Shown here: positions 62,469 to 64,000 of the stretch, piece by piece | How the letters are laid out: every line of letters begins with the position of its first letter | Numbering within the stretch: the stretch's first letter is position 1 | Source: Psychroserpens sp. NJDZ02 | Lineage (GTDB): Bacteria; Bacteroidota; Bacteroidia; Flavobacteriales; Flavobacteriaceae | Length of the DNA stretch: 64,000 nucleotides | Assembly (NCBI RefSeq): GCF_004843725.1 | Contig: NZ_CP039451.1 | Location: forward strand, 3,664,001 to 3,728,000 | Reading direction: 5' to 3' | Translations under genes and position numbers: made by a program | Notes under the pieces: model-generated | The model's input: only the letters and a program-made list of their open reading frames with translations | Databases searched by the model: none | What the model was told of the DNA's origin: nothing

Positions 62469-63707
62469 TTACTTAGTTAAATAATTAATAATTATAGTTT
62501 GTAAATAGTAGTTTTTAATAGATTCTATTTGATTAATTTGAAACTTTAATTGTAGTTCCTGAATATCTAATACATCATTAAAATCAATAGTACCAGTTTC
62601 GTAACTTCTTACCAAAATAGATTCGGCATCTTTAGCTTGTTTTAAGTTTTTTACTTGTGTATTGTAACTGATTCTAGCTGATTTCCTGTCGTTTATGGCT
62701 TTTTCTAATAGTGTTTCTAGCGTGTTTAAACGGTCTTGTTTTTGAAATTCGATTTCTTGCTGTTGTAATTTGTTTTGCTTGGTTTTCGATTTATATTTTT
62801 TATTGAATATAGGAATAGACACCGAAACCATTGGCATAACTATATCCTTTCCGTTATCATTAAAAGTCATATTTGGTCTTTCTGAAATGGCGATATAATC
62901 TAAACCAAAACCTATCATTGGGCTACTTTCTTTCTGGTTTAGTAGTTCTGATTTTTCTACGGAAGCAAATAATTTATCATACTTCAATAGTTCTGGATGT
63001 AATGCTAAATTTTGAAACGTAATTTCAAGTGGTTCGGAAGGCATTGTTAATGACGCCACAATAGAAACTTCAATAGTATTATCTCTATTCAAAAGCTTGT
63101 TAAAAGCGGTTTGCTCTGCTAAAAAATCGTATTCTAAAACCTGTTGTAATTGCTCTAATTCATTCTGACGAATTTGTAACCTAAAGACATCAACTGCAGA
63201 TGCTTTTCCAACTTCAACAGATGTTAAAGCCAATGTTTCATAAGTATCTAACAATTCAATATTTTCTGTTAAGACAGCCTGTTTCGCTTTGTTAACATAC
63301 AATTTATAGTAAGATTCAGACACAGAAACGATTAACTTTCGTTTTGCAATTACGATGTCTTCATATTTGGCATCTGCCAGTGCACTCGCATAATTTTCAC
63401 GGGAAGTAATAGTGCCAAACCAGGGTAGCATCTGTTTTGCAGATACTTTAAAGCGTTGCGCTCCTGTGCGTGTTTCTGGTTCACTGACAAAATAACCAGC
63501 ACTAAATTCGGTATTAGGAAGTGCATTCACTTCGTTTACTTTTTCATTAGCTATGTTATACTGTAATTCAAATGTCTGAATATCAGGATTGTTTTCCAAA
63601 GCAGTAGTAATGTATGTTTCTAGTTCTTGAGAATTTACAGAGTGAACAAAGAAAAGTGAAAAACTAAAAACAATGAAATGCAGTACTTTTTTAATAGAAT
63701 TTGTCAT
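62469..63707 (-). CDS. TolC-family protein of the copper-efflux operon (CusC-like)
   Basis: 412 aa: signal peptide ('FSLFFVHSVNSQE'), then two OEP repeats of long helices ('LYVNKAKQAVLTENIELL', 'SYETGTIDFNDVLDIQELQ'). Expected to be the outer-membrane channel for the CusB-type adaptor. Its start ATG overlaps the stop of the upstream gene by one base (TAATG), giving translational coupling. Confidence 0.88.
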   Translation of the reverse strand: MTNSIKKVLHFIVFSFSLFFVHSVNSQELETYITTALENNPDIQTFELQYNIANEKVNEVNALPNTEFSAGYFVSEPETRTGAQRFKVSAKQMLPWFGTITSRENYASALADAKYEDIVIAKRKLIVSVSESYYKLYVNKAKQAVLTENIELLDTYETLALTSVEVGKASAVDVFRLQIRQNELEQLQQVLEYDFLAEQTAFNKLLNRDNTIEVSIVASLTMPSEPLEITFQNLALHPELLKYDKLFASVEKSELLNQKESSPMIGFGLDYIAISERPNMTFNDNGKDIVMPMVSVSIPIFNKKYKSKTKQNKLQQQEIEFQKQDRLNTLETLLEKAINDRKSARISYNTQVKNLKQAKDAESILVRSYETGTIDFNDVLDIQELQLKFQINQIESIKNYYLQTIIINYLTK

Positions 63708-64000
63708 TATAATCTAGATTTTGATGTTTTTATGGAACTAACCAACATAGCTACCAATTCTTTATTTAAATTGAAATGATTTTCATATTGCTGTTTATTA
63801 ATATAATTAGTGTCTTTTAATAAATCGATCCAATACAAAGTTTCATTGGCTTCTTTAAGAGCAATACTCATTTTATGAATAAAATCTGCTTTACTCTGTG
63901 CAAATTCCGCTTCACGAATTAACGCTCCAACAGCTGTTCCACTTCTTAAAAGTTGTTTACTTAAAACATATTCCTTTTGTTCTGTAACTAGTAATTGAGA
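63707..64000 (-). CDS. Four-helix-bundle protein (S23/IVP family), partial
   Basis: 97 codons visible; the 5' end is beyond the window. Reads 'LSKQLLRSGTAVGALIREAE', 'FAQSKADFIHKMSIALKEAN' and 'ETLYWIDLLKDTNYI', the signature of the 23S-rRNA-intervening-sequence / four-helix-bundle family. Members also occur free-standing in Bacteroidota near unrelated genes. Here the stop (63707-63709) overlaps the tolC start, so it is translated with the copper operon. Confidence 0.85.
   Translation of the reverse strand, partial: SQLLVTEQKEYVLSKQLLRSGTAVGALIREAEFAQSKADFIHKMSIALKEANETLYWIDLLKDTNYINKQQYENHFNLNKELVAMLVSSIKTSKSRL

Overview
The window looks like a chromosomal segment from a member of Bacteroidota, most likely the family Flavobacteriaceae. 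The evidence is the low GC content, start sites without Shine-Dalgarno sequences, several promoters of the Bacteroidota type (TTG, about 19-20 bases, TAnnTTTG), and the gene families present: MacAB-type efflux with TolC, LytS/LytTR signalling, OmpA with TSP3 repeats, PorT-like barrels, S74 tail-fibre-like proteins, DUF983, and HMBD-containing CopA/CusB. No tRNA, rRNA, insertion sequence or CRISPR array was seen.

Layout. 0.3-4.8 kb: a tolC-macA-macB(ATPase)-macB(permease) export operon, convergent with an MFS exporter and an SBF-like transporter. 7.7-11.6 kb: a LytS/LytTR two-component pair followed by two copies of a small EF-hand lipoprotein. The second copy was made by a segmental duplication that carried the tail of the regulator gene with it. 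11.6-17.8 kb: mixed genes (a membrane protein of unknown family, an S74 protein with 17 repeats of 17 residues, an Asp/Glu racemase, a BCCT transporter, an AlkB-like dioxygenase).

18.0-20.7 kb and 27.9-42.0 kb: two related gene clusters of nitroreductase, quinone-oxidoreductase, ABM monooxygenase-like, cupin, acetolactate decarboxylase, haloalkane-dehalogenase-like, aldehyde dehydrogenase and SMP-30-type propeller genes. Many products carry export signals. Both clusters start with the same promoter, followed immediately by the same 17-base dyad ACTAT-N7-ATAGT. A third copy of the dyad lies next to the divergent hxlR gene at 27.9-28.3 kb. I infer one HxlR-controlled regulon for reactive electrophiles, quinones or small carbonyl compounds. 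Repeated gene duplication, fusion and decay are visible inside it.

20.7-25.8 kb: an accessory island between the two clusters carrying a Hachiman anti-phage system. HamA is intact and overlaps hamB by 4 bases. HamB is split by a +1 frame change between its N-terminal domain and its helicase core. The island is flanked by a structured element (left) and by palindromic and dispersed-type repeats (right). An mdaB-like gene and a divergent lysR gene with a perfect palindrome follow.

42.3-46.9 kb: a DcaP-like porin, an AspT-type antiporter and an aspartate 4-decarboxylase, which together suggest an aspartate/alanine proton-motive cycle. 47-54.9 kb: ordinary genes (sterol-desaturase family, MarC, a second copy of the unknown membrane protein, cold-shock protein, an atypical SDR with a zinc ribbon, DUF983, AraC regulator, EamA transporter). 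55.3-58 kb: an OmpA-like protein with a duplicated barrel and a PorT-like barrel. 58-64 kb, minus strand: a copper-resistance operon in the order four-helix-bundle protein (cut by the window edge), TolC, CopA, CusB, and a 51-residue membrane protein.
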